A stretch of DNA of 20,184 nt from G963669175 sp964648415 (GTDB lineage: Bacteria > Electryoneota > Electryoneia > Electryoneales > Electryoneaceae). Below the pieces are notes generated by a model, which did not search any database, was not told where the DNA came from, and saw only the letters and a list, made by a program, of their open reading frames with translations. Where the stretch lies: positions 1 through 20,184 of the forward strand of contig CAZYOC010000050.1 of the NCBI GenBank assembly GCA_964648415.1. Reading direction: 5' to 3'. Position 1 is the first letter of the stretch, and each line of letters begins with the position of its first letter. A program made the translations under genes and the position numbers. Positions 7,028-16,095 of the stretch are shown here, piece after piece.

Positions 7028-7089
7028 AACAAATCCACGAGGTTCTCGCCAACTTCAAGCCACGCTGTTCCGCGGGCGTCAGATTTGTT
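7028..7089. repeat. 8-base inverted repeat
   Basis: AACAAATC (7028-7035) is repeated in reverse complement as GATTTGTT (7082-7089) with a 46-base spacer. It begins four bases after the hairpin at 7002-7024. It is short enough to be chance, but it is one more palindrome in a dense cluster. Confidence 0.3.
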
Positions 7090-7126
7090 ATCATGCTATC
7101 CACAAGCGTTGGCATCCTTATACAGA

Positions 7127-7360
7127 CTGTTGCACAATAGGAACCAATCTCATTCCAGCGAAGGCTGGAATCCAGACAAGGTGCAAGAATACAATAAGTT
7201 AGCAATCTAGAACCAGAGTAGTGTTCAATAGGGGGGTATGGTTAACATGTTGTAGTATATAGACATGACTGGATTCCAGCCTTCGCTGGAATGAGATTCC
7301 TCTCGCATTCTGGGACAGTCTGGAAGGCTGGAATGAGAGACATCAGAATTCGTGCAACAG
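7127..7360. mobile_element. MITE-like 234-base inverted element
   Basis: The element is bounded by CTGTTGCAC (7127-7135) and its reverse complement GTGCAACAG (7352-7360). It contains a perfect 30-base inverted repeat at 7146-7175 and 7269-7298, and each arm is itself a palindrome. Similarity between the two halves extends weakly further inward. The middle (about 7176-7268) is markedly richer in A+T than the surrounding genes and carries no gene. A partial third copy of the arm sits near 7324-7338. A non-autonomous inverted element, or two REP units inserted head to head, would explain this. No clear target-site duplication is seen. Confidence 0.55.
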
Positions 7361-7398
7361 GCCTTATCCTCAAACCGAACAAGAACCGAGGCACACCG

Positions 7399-8241
7399 AT
7401 GGACTTGCAGACACTGACCACCCAGGTCGCCGGCATCGCCACCGCCGCGGGGGAATACTTGCTGGAAGAACGGAAACGCATCGCATATGGCGACATCGAC
7501 GTCAAGGGCCAGGGCGATTTTGTCTCCCGCGCCGACCATACCTCCGAAGAGATGATCCGCGAGGCGTTGGAGACGCTGCTCCCCGGCAGCGTGGTCATGG
7601 GCGAGGAAGACAGCCCTGACGCCACCAGCGAGGGCTGGCGCTGGATCGTGGACCCTCTCGACGGCACCACTAATTACCTCCAGGGGCTGCCCATCTACGC
7701 CGTCTCCATCGCCCTGGAAGACCGTACAACACTCAAGAAAGGCCGGACCTGGGGCGAGTTGAAGCTGGGCGTCACGTACCTCCCGCGCCTGGACGACATG
7801 TACACCGCCCTGGCCGGCGGCGGAGCGTATAAAAACGGTTCGCCGATCCGTATCAGCCCCAAAGAAGACCTGAGCCGTTTCACCCTCGCCACCGGCTTCC
7901 CTTTTCATTCTCATCAGCATCTCGACAACTACCTGGCGATCTTCCGTGACATCTTTCTGCAAGTGGGCAACATCCGCCGCGCCGGCGCTGCCTGCGCAGA
8001 CCTCGCCTGGGTCGCGGAGGGCGTGTTCGACGGGTTCTGGGAGATGGGCCTCAAGCCCTGGGACATGGCGGCCGGGCTGGTGCTGATTCGTGAGGCGGGC
8101 GGCGTGGCTACGGATTTCTGGAACGGCGATCCCCTCGACAACGGCTGGCTGGTGGGCGGAAACCGGATCGCGTATGAGGCGCTTAGGAAGGTGGTGCAGA
8201 AGCAATATCCCGAACCGCCAGATCTGCAATCTGGCAGGTAG
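7399..8241 (+). CDS. Inositol monophosphatase family protein (SuhB-like)
   Basis: This 280-residue Mg2+-dependent phosphatase belongs to the inositol monophosphatase family. Metal-binding motifs are intact: GEED at about 68-71, DPLDGTTNY at 85-93, and KPWDMAAG at 219-226. The family signature RRAGAACADLAWVAEG precedes the last. These features favour a myo-inositol-1-phosphatase or related sugar-phosphatase over CysQ, but substrate cannot be read from sequence. I chose ATG 7399 because it gives the family length and has GAGG nearby. An in-frame ATG at 7291 would add 36 residues encoded by the upstream repeat. The last codons (DLQSGR-stop) fall in a palindrome and the TAG stop is part of a GTAG repeat head. 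It is the first gene of a plus-strand group. Confidence 0.93.
   Translation: MDLQTLTTQVAGIATAAGEYLLEERKRIAYGDIDVKGQGDFVSRADHTSEEMIREALETLLPGSVVMGEEDSPDATSEGWRWIVDPLDGTTNYLQGLPIYAVSIALEDRTTLKKGRTWGELKLGVTYLPRLDDMYTALAGGGAYKNGSPIRISPKEDLSRFTLATGFPFHSHQHLDNYLAIFRDIFLQVGNIRRAGAACADLAWVAEGVFDGFWEMGLKPWDMAAGLVLIREAGGVATDFWNGDPLDNGWLVGGNRIAYEALRKVVQKQYPEPPDLQSGR
8217..8235. repeat. Palindrome within the 3' end of the monophosphatase gene
   Basis: GCCAGAT (8217-8223) and ATCTGGC (8229-8235) form a perfect seven-base-pair stem around CTGCA. It encodes the last few residues of the monophosphatase and abuts the GTAG hairpin at 8238. The protein tail may therefore be repeat-derived. Confidence 0.5.
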
Positions 8242-8261
8242 CCCGGACATGCTTGTCCGGG
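8238..8261 (+). repeat. GTAG-headed REP-like hairpin overlapping a stop codon
   Basis: GTAG (8238-8241) is directly followed by CCCGGACA (8242-8249), the loop TGCT and TGTCCGGG (8254-8261), a perfect eight-base-pair stem. The TAG of the head is the stop codon of the monophosphatase gene. There is no following T-run, so it is better read as a REP-type repeat than as an intrinsic terminator. Confidence 0.6.
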
Positions 8262-8312
8262 ATATAGACGGCTGGTCGTGTCACATCGTAAACGTCGTGC
8301 TTGGATGGTCCT

Positions 8313-8402
8313 GCCAGGTCGTTAGCGTCGTGTGCGGAGACCTGACACAGCATCAAACAGGACAACTGTCAGATCTCCACTGCGTTCAGGATCTGACACA
8401 AC
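8313..8402. repeat. Diverged third copy of the 100-base twin-hairpin repeat
   Basis: It matches 6677-6766 at 85 of 90 positions without gaps, and three further bases (CTG) match the flank of the second tandem copy. The second hairpin is fully conserved. The first has one mismatch in its left arm. It ends 19 bases before the next start codon, so it forms most of that gene's upstream region. The preceding bases (8278-8312) hold a partial, degraded repeat of the same CGT-CGTCGTG pattern. Confidence 0.9.
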
Positions 8403-8421
8403 CTGGAACAGCAGATAAGCC

Positions 8422-9741
8422 ATGAGTATCGTTTCGCTCAACAAAAAAGCGCTGCACAAAACCCTCGTCCTCGGCTTGGACGGTTACCCGCACTCTCTGC
8501 TCACACAGCGTATGCAGGAGCGTCCCGACTCCATCTGGCATCAGTTACTCGAAGAGGGTCGTCTCTACCGGACCACGTCGGTACGGCCGGAAGTCTCGTC
8601 GGTGGCCTGGGCCAGCTACCTGACCGGTTGCGAGCCGGGCGAGCACGGCCTTCTGGGGTTCGTCGACCGCACTTTTTCGCCGCCGGGCCTCTACTTCCCC
8701 AACGGCGCGCATCTACGTCGCCAGACCCTGCCGGAAGCGGTCCACGAGGCTGGCGGAGCCACCATTTCCATCAACATCCCCGCCACCTTTCCCCCAAAAC
8801 CGGTGCGCGGGCTGATCGTGGGCGGGTTCCTGGGCGTGACACTCAAGACCAACGTCCATCCCCCGGAATGGCTGCCTCGCCTGCAACAGCACAACTACAC
8901 CATCGACACCGATCCCGGCCTGGCGTATCAGGATCTCAGCGCGTTCTACAACAGCCTGGAAGAGGCGCTGGAAGCCCGGCTCGAGGTCGCGCGCGAGGCC
9001 GCCTCCGAGTTCAACTGGGACCTGCTGCAACTGCACCTTATGGAGACCGACCGGCTGTTCCATTTCTTCTGGGAGCGTGAAGAGTGGCGGGACCGTTTCC
9101 ACGCTTTCCTGGACCGGATCGACGCCGCCGTCGCCGAGTTCGCTGCGCTCGCGAAACGGGAGAACGCCTCGCTGGTGATTCTCTCCGACCATGGGTTCAC
9201 CCGCGCGCGCCGCGTGTTCTTCATCAATGCCTGGCTGCGGCGAGAAGGGCTGCTGGCGTTTCGGGGAGAACCGCCTTACGGTTTTCCTTCCATTGATCAC
9301 CGGCGAACACAAGCCTACGCGCTGGTTCCAGGCCGTGTGTTCATCAACCTGAAGGGACGAGAACTGCAGGGGATTGTGACGCCGGGGCAGGATTACGAGC
9401 GCCTCAGAGAACGATTAATCGCGCAACTTGGCGGCTTGCGCGACCCGCGGGACAATGCGCCGGTCTTCTCGGAAGTGAAGCGCCGTGAGAAGGTCTACCG
9501 GGGCGAGGCTCTCCAGCAGGCGGCGGATGTGCTGGCGTTTCCGGCTCGCGGGATCGATCTGAAGGCCGACTTCGGAGCGACCGAGTTATTCCAGACGCCC
9601 TCCACTCTCACGGGAGCTCACACCTTCGATGACGCGTTGTGCTATATACGCGGCGAGCAGCCCGGCCGGCGGGCGGATGAAGCGGACGTGGCCGCGGTGG
9701 GCCGGCACGTGCGCCGCCTGCTGGGTTTGCCGGTGCGATGA
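8422..9741 (+). CDS. Alkaline-phosphatase-superfamily hydrolase (type I phosphodiesterase-like)
   Basis: This 439-residue protein has the two-metal fold of the alkaline phosphatase/phosphodiesterase superfamily. Visible metal and active-site elements are LGLDG (Asp20), the likely nucleophile Ser59 in PEVSSVAWASYLTG, METD (Asp210), SDHGF (Asp256, His257) and GAHTFDDAL (His400). Conserved family patches include CEPGEHGLLGF and VFINLKGRELQGIV. No signal peptide is evident, so it is probably cytosolic. Substrate is unknown; phosphodiesters, sugar phosphates or nucleotides are all possible. The ATG at 8422 has only a weak ribosome site, and a repeat copy lies immediately upstream. It is followed after 59 bases by the MscS gene on the same strand. 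Confidence 0.88.
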   Translation: MSIVSLNKKALHKTLVLGLDGYPHSLLTQRMQERPDSIWHQLLEEGRLYRTTSVRPEVSSVAWASYLTGCEPGEHGLLGFVDRTFSPPGLYFPNGAHLRRQTLPEAVHEAGGATISINIPATFPPKPVRGLIVGGFLGVTLKTNVHPPEWLPRLQQHNYTIDTDPGLAYQDLSAFYNSLEEALEARLEVAREAASEFNWDLLQLHLMETDRLFHFFWEREEWRDRFHAFLDRIDAAVAEFAALAKRENASLVILSDHGFTRARRVFFINAWLRREGLLAFRGEPPYGFPSIDHRRTQAYALVPGRVFINLKGRELQGIVTPGQDYERLRERLIAQLGGLRDPRDNAPVFSEVKRREKVYRGEALQQAADVLAFPARGIDLKADFGATELFQTPSTLTGAHTFDDALCYIRGEQPGRRADEADVAAVGRHVRRLLGLPVR

Positions 9742-9800
9742 GTGGCGTCGCCGACTACATCGCGGTATCTTCAACCAGGTGATAACAAACGGAAACACCG

Positions 9801-10931
9801 ATGGATTCCTACATTCAGATTCTGCGAGAGCACCAGTTCCTCGGCATTACACTGGACCAGTACATCATCGCGCTGTTGGCGATTCTGGGCGGGTTCGTGC
9901 TGAAGTGGGTTCTTGTCTCCGCCATCACCCACGCGGAACGGCGCGCGGAGTCGACCAAGACCGCCTTTGACGACCTGATCCTCAACGCGCTGGCCAAACC
10001 TGTGGGCTGGACCTGCGCGCTGGCCGGCTTGTGGGCGGCGTTTGTCTACCTGCCCCTGCCTGAGGAGCCGGTGGACATCGACCGGTTTGTCCGTTCCATG
10101 CTGCAAGCGGTCAGTGTCGTTATCGCGGTCTGGTTCCTGCTGCGGCTCACCAACGGCATGACCGAATACATGACCCGCAAGGCGTCGGAGACCGAAAGCC
10201 GGCTCGACGACCAACTTGTGCCAATTGTACGCAACACGGCGAAGACGTTTTTCATCGTCATCGGCGTGGTGATCATCGCGCAGGACCTGGGCTATTCGGT
10301 CACCTCGCTGCTGGCGGGGTTGGGGCTGGGCGGCATGGCGCTCGCGTTGGCCTCGAAGGATACCCTCTCAAACCTGTTCGGCTCCATCGTCATCTTCATC
10401 GACCGGCCGTTCCACGTGGGCGACTGGATCGAGATGGGCGAGATCGAGGGCACGGTGGAAGAGGTCGGCTTGCGGGTCACACGGGTCCGCACCTTCGCCA
10501 ACAGCCTGATCACCCTGCCCAACTCCCAGCTCACCACCACCTCGATCAACAACTGGTCGCGAATGAAGAAGCGGCGGATTATGATGACGGTGGGCTTGAC
10601 TTACGACACTACGCCGCAGCAGATGCAACAGGCGGTGGAGAAGGTCCGGGAAATCATCCGCGAGGACGACAACATCCACAACGATTTCTTCCTGGTCAAC
10701 TTCCATGAGTTCGGCGCATACAGCCTGGACATCTTCATTTACTGCTTCACCGTGACCACGGTGTGGGGCGAGTACCTGCAGGCGCGCCAGGAGTTGCTGC
10801 TGAAGATTATGGCGGCGGTCGAAGAGATGGGGCTGGAATTCGCGTTCCCGACTCAGACGATCCAGATGGCCAAGCCGGAAAAACCGTTGCCCGGCGAACC
10901 GGAAGCCATGCAGCGCCAGAAACCGTTGTAA
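9801..10931 (+). CDS. MscS-family small-conductance mechanosensitive channel
   Basis: This 376-residue inner-membrane channel opens under membrane tension to release solutes on hypo-osmotic shock. Membrane helices lie near residues 20-42, 66-86, 101-117 and 146-163, followed by the Gly/Ala-rich pore helix at about 168-187. The MscS beta domain follows, with NLFGSIVIFIDRPFHVGDWI (191-210), GTVEEVGLRVTRVR and LPNSQL near 239-244. The C-terminal alpha/beta domain runs to about 350, then a short charged tail. The protein is longer at the N-terminus than E. coli MscS, with extra membrane helices. The ATG at 9801 has only a weak ribosome site. The next gene starts 15 bases after its stop. Confidence 0.94.
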   Translation: MDSYIQILREHQFLGITLDQYIIALLAILGGFVLKWVLVSAITHAERRAESTKTAFDDLILNALAKPVGWTCALAGLWAAFVYLPLPEEPVDIDRFVRSMLQAVSVVIAVWFLLRLTNGMTEYMTRKASETESRLDDQLVPIVRNTAKTFFIVIGVVIIAQDLGYSVTSLLAGLGLGGMALALASKDTLSNLFGSIVIFIDRPFHVGDWIEMGEIEGTVEEVGLRVTRVRTFANSLITLPNSQLTTTSINNWSRMKKRRIMMTVGLTYDTTPQQMQQAVEKVREIIREDDNIHNDFFLVNFHEFGAYSLDIFIYCFTVTTVWGEYLQARQELLLKIMAAVEEMGLEFAFPTQTIQMAKPEKPLPGEPEAMQRQKPL

Positions 10932-10946
10932 GCCGAAAGGTCATCC

Positions 10947-11765
10947 ATGTCCGCATCCGTCTGGGGTATCGCCATCCTGATCCTCCTCACCTTCGGCCTG
11001 GGACTGTTCCTGTTTCAGGGCCGGATGGTGTATCACCCCGGACGACGTGTCTACCAGGACCCCTCGGCTGCCGGCCTCGCCTTCGACGAGGTGACTCTCT
11101 ACACCGATGACGGCGTCCAGCTTCAAGCCTGGTGGGTTCCCTGTGAGGGCGCGGAGTATACGGTGCTCTTCTGCCACGGCAACGCCGGCACATTGGCGGG
11201 ACGTGTGCCCACGGCGAAAATCTGGCACGACCTGGGCTGCAACATCCTGCTGTTCGATTACCGTGGTTACGGCAACAGCACGGGCAAACCCACCGAGCAG
11301 GGCACCTACCGCGACGCCATGGCCGCCTGGCGCTTCCTGACGGACAAGAAGCAGATTTCGCCGGACGCGATCATCCTTCACGGCCGCTCGCTGGGCGGCG
11401 CGGTAGCGGCCCGGACCGCGGCGCAGGGCCAGCCGAAAGCCCTGATCGTGGAATCGAGCTTCACCAGCATTGAGAATATCGCACGTGAACTGTACCCGTT
11501 CCTTCCGGTAAAGCTGATCCTTCGCTTCAAGTACGACACACAGCAGTATATCGCCCGAACCACCTGCCCTCTGCTGGTGATCCACTCGCCGGAAGATGAC
11601 CTGATCCGCTACCGTCACGGCGAAACGCTGTTCCGTGAAGCCCGGGAACCCAAACGCTTCCTGGAGATCCACGGCGACCACAACGACGGGTACTTCGATT
11701 CGGGGGAGGTGTATGTTGAAGGATTGGCAACCTTCACAGGGTTTCTCGACAAGAACGTCCCATGA
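10947..11765 (+). CDS. Membrane-anchored alpha/beta hydrolase (ABHD13/17-like)
   Basis: This 272-residue serine hydrolase has an N-terminal membrane helix (about residues 6-24). The fold is marked by FCHGNAG (75-81), DYRGYGNSTG (104-113), the nucleophile elbow GRSLGG with Ser148, Asp217 in HSPEDDLI, and His245 in GDHND, a full catalytic triad. The architecture resembles ABHD13/ABHD17-type thioesterase-like or peptidase S33 hydrolases; the substrate cannot be told. The ATG at 10947 follows AAAGG and is 15 bases after mscS, so it is likely co-transcribed. Its TGA stop lies within a REP-like repeat arm (11757-11777), so its C-terminus may have been altered by repeat insertion. Confidence 0.9.
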   Translation: MSASVWGIAILILLTFGLGLFLFQGRMVYHPGRRVYQDPSAAGLAFDEVTLYTDDGVQLQAWWVPCEGAEYTVLFCHGNAGTLAGRVPTAKIWHDLGCNILLFDYRGYGNSTGKPTEQGTYRDAMAAWRFLTDKKQISPDAIILHGRSLGGAVAARTAAQGQPKALIVESSFTSIENIARELYPFLPVKLILRFKYDTQQYIARTTCPLLVIHSPEDDLIRYRHGETLFREAREPKRFLEIHGDHNDGYFDSGEVYVEGLATFTGFLDKNVP

Positions 11766-11816
11766 TGTCATCCCCGCGTCGAGCCTGTTCTCGAAGGTTT
11801 TATAGGATGCGGGGAT
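11757..11816. repeat. REP-like nested inverted repeat at the end of the hydrolase gene
   Basis: The outer arms ATCCCCGC (11770-11777) and GCGGGGAT (11809-11816) are perfect complements. An inner TCGAG/CTCGA stem sits at 11779-11783 and 11790-11794. Positions 11757-11777 match 73-93 at 17 of 21 bases. It lies between convergent genes and could impede transcription from either side, but no T-run is seen. Confidence 0.55.
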
Positions 11817-11887
11817 CTCCTCTGTTACCAACTCAAATGAGACAAGACTTTCAAGAAACAGTAAATCGCAGATTTGGATGTTTCGAA

Positions 11888-11910
11888 GTAAGACAGCGTT
11901 GCCATCTTAC
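11888..11910. terminator. Weak hairpin at the end of the mevalonate operon
   Basis: GTAAGA (11888-11893) pairs with TCTTAC (11905-11910) around an 11-base loop and overlaps the stop codon of the phosphomevalonate kinase gene. The following minus-strand bases contain only short T runs. It may be part of a terminator between the convergent genes, but support is weak. Confidence 0.25.
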
Positions 11911-12826
11911 ATCAGCTGGATCGTATCCAATTCCAACTCCTCGCAGGGCAATTCGCCCACCAGCAGGATCATGTCTCCTCCCCCCGCGCCGGTCGGTTTC
12001 GCACGGCCGCCGTGGGATCTCGCCCACGCATCCAGCTCATGATGCACATCCAGCAGAAACGGGATACCCGCCTCCTGAGCGCAAAGCTGCATGGCGGCGT
12101 TGAACCGATCCAGGCGGCCGAAAAGAATGTCCGGCGATGCGGAGAACCAGGCCTGAGCCAGCTCGTCGGCATAGATCAACCACTGAAAAAAACGTGAATC
12201 CTCTTTCTGTTTCGCCTCATTCGCCCAGCTTTGAAAGGGCTTGACCAGGGTGCGGGTGTTGGCCGCCTGTCCGCTCCAGACCAGCGCCAGGGGAACGTGG
12301 TTCTGTCCTCGACTCAGACGGATCGGCTCCAGCGTATACCGGTCGTTACCATCCCACTGGTACCGGATGGGACCGTTCCAGGCGCAGGCCGCCACATCGG
12401 CTCCGCTGCCCACGCCGCCCTGCGCCTCACGATGGGCATCCAGAGCAAGCTCGAGCACGTCGTTGCGATGATCCTGCCAGACCTTCCCGGCGCGTTCGTA
12501 GCGCAGCGCAATCACGCCGACCGCCTCCGCCGCCGATGAACCAAGCCCCAGCTTGATGGAATCCCCCACCGCGTTCTCTGTATAAAACGGGCTGCGGTCG
12601 ATGTGAAGCTTTTCCAACGGTGATCGGTCTTCAAATCGTTCCAGCTCAGGGATTTCGATCGTTCGCGCCGTTTCTACGGGCGGTGGATAATGCGTCTCAG
12701 GCGGCTCGTCGGATTCGGTAAAAGTGAGGTAGCGTGGGACCTGAGTCAGCACCGACCATGCGCCGTACAACACGGCGTATTCGCCGGACAGCATGACTTT
12801 TCCGGGAATGCGTACAACGGGTTCCG

Positions 12827-12830
<4 letters not shown>
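11907..12830 (-). CDS. mvaK2: Phosphomevalonate kinase (GHMP kinase family)
   Basis: This 307-residue GHMP-superfamily kinase is assigned to the step from 5-phosphomevalonate to 5-diphosphomevalonate. The three GHMP motifs are clear: IPGKVMLSGEYAVLYG at about 8-23, the ATP-binding KLGLGSSAAEAVG near 93-105, and KPTGAGGGDMILL near 282-294. The GEYAVL variant of motif 1 is typical of phosphomevalonate kinases. The operon otherwise has mevalonate kinase and decarboxylase, leaving exactly this step open. The GTG at 12830 overlaps the decarboxylase stop as GTGA. It is the last gene of the operon and converges with the plus-strand hydrolase gene. Confidence 0.9.
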
Positions 12831-13788
<958 letters not shown>

Positions 13789-13789
<1 letters not shown>

Positions 13790-16095
13790 TACACAGAAGC
13801 CCCCAGGCTGAAGGGCAACACCTTGGCGTAGTGCTTCTTAAGCTCGCGGACGAGCTCGTTCTGCTGCTCCGGCTGGACCAGGGCGATCACCGCGCCGCCG
13901 CCGCCGCTGCCGGTCAACTTGGCGCCCAGCGCGCCGTAGTCCAGCAGTGTCGTCACCGCTTCGTCCAGTTTCGGCGTGGATACGCCCAGCTTGGACAACA
14001 GCTCATGGTTGCGGAACATCAGCCGTCCGACTTCCTCCGAATCGCCCAATCCCAGCGCAATCCCGGCGTCGGTGGTCAGGTTGCCGATCTCGTCGAGCAA
14101 ACCGTCCACCCGTTTCGGATTCAGATCACGGCTGCGCTGCACCTGGCGGACCAACTCGATGGTCCGCGCACCCGGCTCGACCATGATGATGAGGCCATGC
14201 AGGCTGTGCGGCAAGCGGATTGGCAGAATTTCGCGAGGCGGGCCTTTACGGAACCACATCACGCCGTCGGACAACACCGTGGCGGCGTCCATCCCGCTGG
14301 GGTGACCGTGGAAAATCGCTTCCAGTTTCTGCACATCGTTGAAGATCTCGCCACGCCAGTGCCAGCTGTCATCCATCTTTTTAAAGCGGCGCATGGCGGT
14401 ACACAGCGCCACCGAAAACGCAGCCGAAGACCCCAGCCCCATGCCGGGCACCAGGTCGGACTCGATTTCAATAGCCAGCGGCGCGCGGTGCAGATCGTAT
14501 ATCGTCAGCGCTTCGTTCACCGCATGGGAGAACATTCGCAAATCCTGGTCGGACTTGGGAACGGCAAACGCCTGCTTGAACTTCGGGTTCAGGAACCGAG
14601 GGCCGTCCGCATCCGGATTCAGGCGGATGGTCATGTGCACATCAATGGATGCGGTGATGCCCGGGTAATTGTATACGGTGGCGTGTTCGCCGAACAGCAC
14701 GACCTTGCCCGGGGCGGACACTTCAATCGGCAACCCGTCATCGGGCATGGGCAGCTTGGGTGCGTTTTGCATGGTGCGATAGATCTCCTCGGCCGCCGCC
14801 ACCTTCACCTCGCCACGGCGAATCATTTCCTGCGCCACATCTTCCACATCTTCCGGCGGAACACCAACACTGATCGCCACACTGCGGGCGTGCAGCGCCA
14901 TGTGCCCCTTCTGAATCCCCACAGTGCTCAACGCCAGGCAGGCGGCGAAATTCTGAGCCAGCCCCACCGACGCCAGCAGGCCCGCCAGTTCCCCGGCGTT
15001 CTCGACGCCGCTGATGGTCCGCAGGATCTTGACACCGGGATGGGAGTTGACCGCTCCGCCGACCCAACCGACCTGCATCGGCAGCTCGATGGAACCGACC
15101 AGCTCGCCGTCTTCAATGGCGAAATTGGTCAAACTGCGGTACTGGCCGTCACGGGTGGCATAAGTATGTCCACCCGCCTCGATGGCGCGCCAGTCCTGTC
15201 CCAATGCTAAGGACGCGGCGCCGATGCCGTTGAAGATACCCTTGTTGTGTGTCGCCGCGCGGTAGGGGTCCACATTGGCCATGACGGCCGATTCCACCAG
15301 CCGCTTCGCGACCTCTTCGCCGGTCTTCTGTTCGGTGGCGAGATGCTTGATCTGCATGCGGAAGCCGGCGCGCGCCAGGCGACGGTCGGCGTAGTTGGAA
15401 AGAATGCGCAAATTTACCCGGCCGCCGGTGATCTCTTCGATGGTAGGCCCGGCGGCTTCGCAGGCGGCGTTGATGGCGTTGGCGCCCATCGCTTCCAGCA
15501 CATTGATCAGTAGGTGTACGACAAGGAAGCGTCCAGTACGTTCGCCGCCGTCCAGGATGCGGGTTTCCAGGTCAAACACTCCGCCGCCCCGCGCCACCAT
15601 ACGCGGCCCGGCAAGATTGGCCTGGTCAAGTATCCGCTGCTTATGATGCCTGATCTTCTCCACAGCCTCGACCGGATCGTCCAGATCCATCACCTGGATT
15701 TGACCGATCATGACCGGCTCATCCACCGTCGCGGTAAACCCGCCGGCATTGCGGATCATCAAGGCCGCCTTGGAGGCCGCAGCGATGATCGACGCCTCTT
15801 CAATGGCCATCGGCGCGATGTAATCCTGCCCGTTGACCTGGAAATTTAATCCCAGACCAAGTGGCTGGCCCAATACGCCGACCGAGTTCTCCACCATGTT
15901 GACGGCGTGCTCGACACGCAACGCATTACCGTCGCGGAGCTGGGCGATCTGGCGCTCAGAAAGATCAAAATTCTTCGCGAGCAGCGCGAGACGCCGTTCC
16001 ACGGTCAGCCGATAAAACCCCGGAATACGTGAGGTTTTTGGTTCACGCCCGGTCCGAACCGTGGACCGGGCCTTGAAAGGTTTTGGTTCGCTCAC
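13789..16095 (-). CDS. Fusion of class II HMG-CoA reductase and mevalonate kinase
   Basis: This single 768-residue reading frame joins two successive enzymes. Residues about 20-445 are a class II (Pseudomonas mevalonii-type) HMG-CoA reductase. It shows the catalytic Glu in PMAIEEASI (about 100), cofactor region EAMGANAINAACEA (201-214), Lys285 in THNKGIFNG, Asp301 in GQDWRAIEAGG and the LHARS histidine (402). After a short linker, residues about 456-765 are mevalonate kinase: SAPGKVVLFGEHATVYNYPG (460-479), PGMGLGSSAAFSVAL (550-564), HPSGMDAA with catalytic Asp603, and KLTGSGGGGAVIAL (726-739). HMG-CoA would thus become 5-phosphomevalonate on one polypeptide. I chose GTG 16095, which overlaps the idi2 stop as GTGA and has AAGGA upstream. 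A TTG at 16134 would add 13 residues but lacks a ribosome site. Confidence 0.94.

Noticed and set aside
6794..7210. Open frame through the repeat cluster as a small gene
   Set aside because: It is made of repeat sequence, with no ribosome site and no recognisable protein features.
7291..7398. Extended N-terminus of the monophosphatase from the ATG at 7291
   Set aside because: The extra 36 codons translate repeat sequence and do not resemble the family; the start at 7399 gives normal length.
8242..8261. Intrinsic terminator after the monophosphatase gene
   Set aside because: The stem is strong but no T-run follows, and the GTAG head points to a REP-type repeat.
13831..15210. Plus-strand open frame of 459 codons opposite the HMGR-kinase fusion
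   Set aside because: Shadow frame: no motif is recognised and the opposite strand encodes two intact enzymes.
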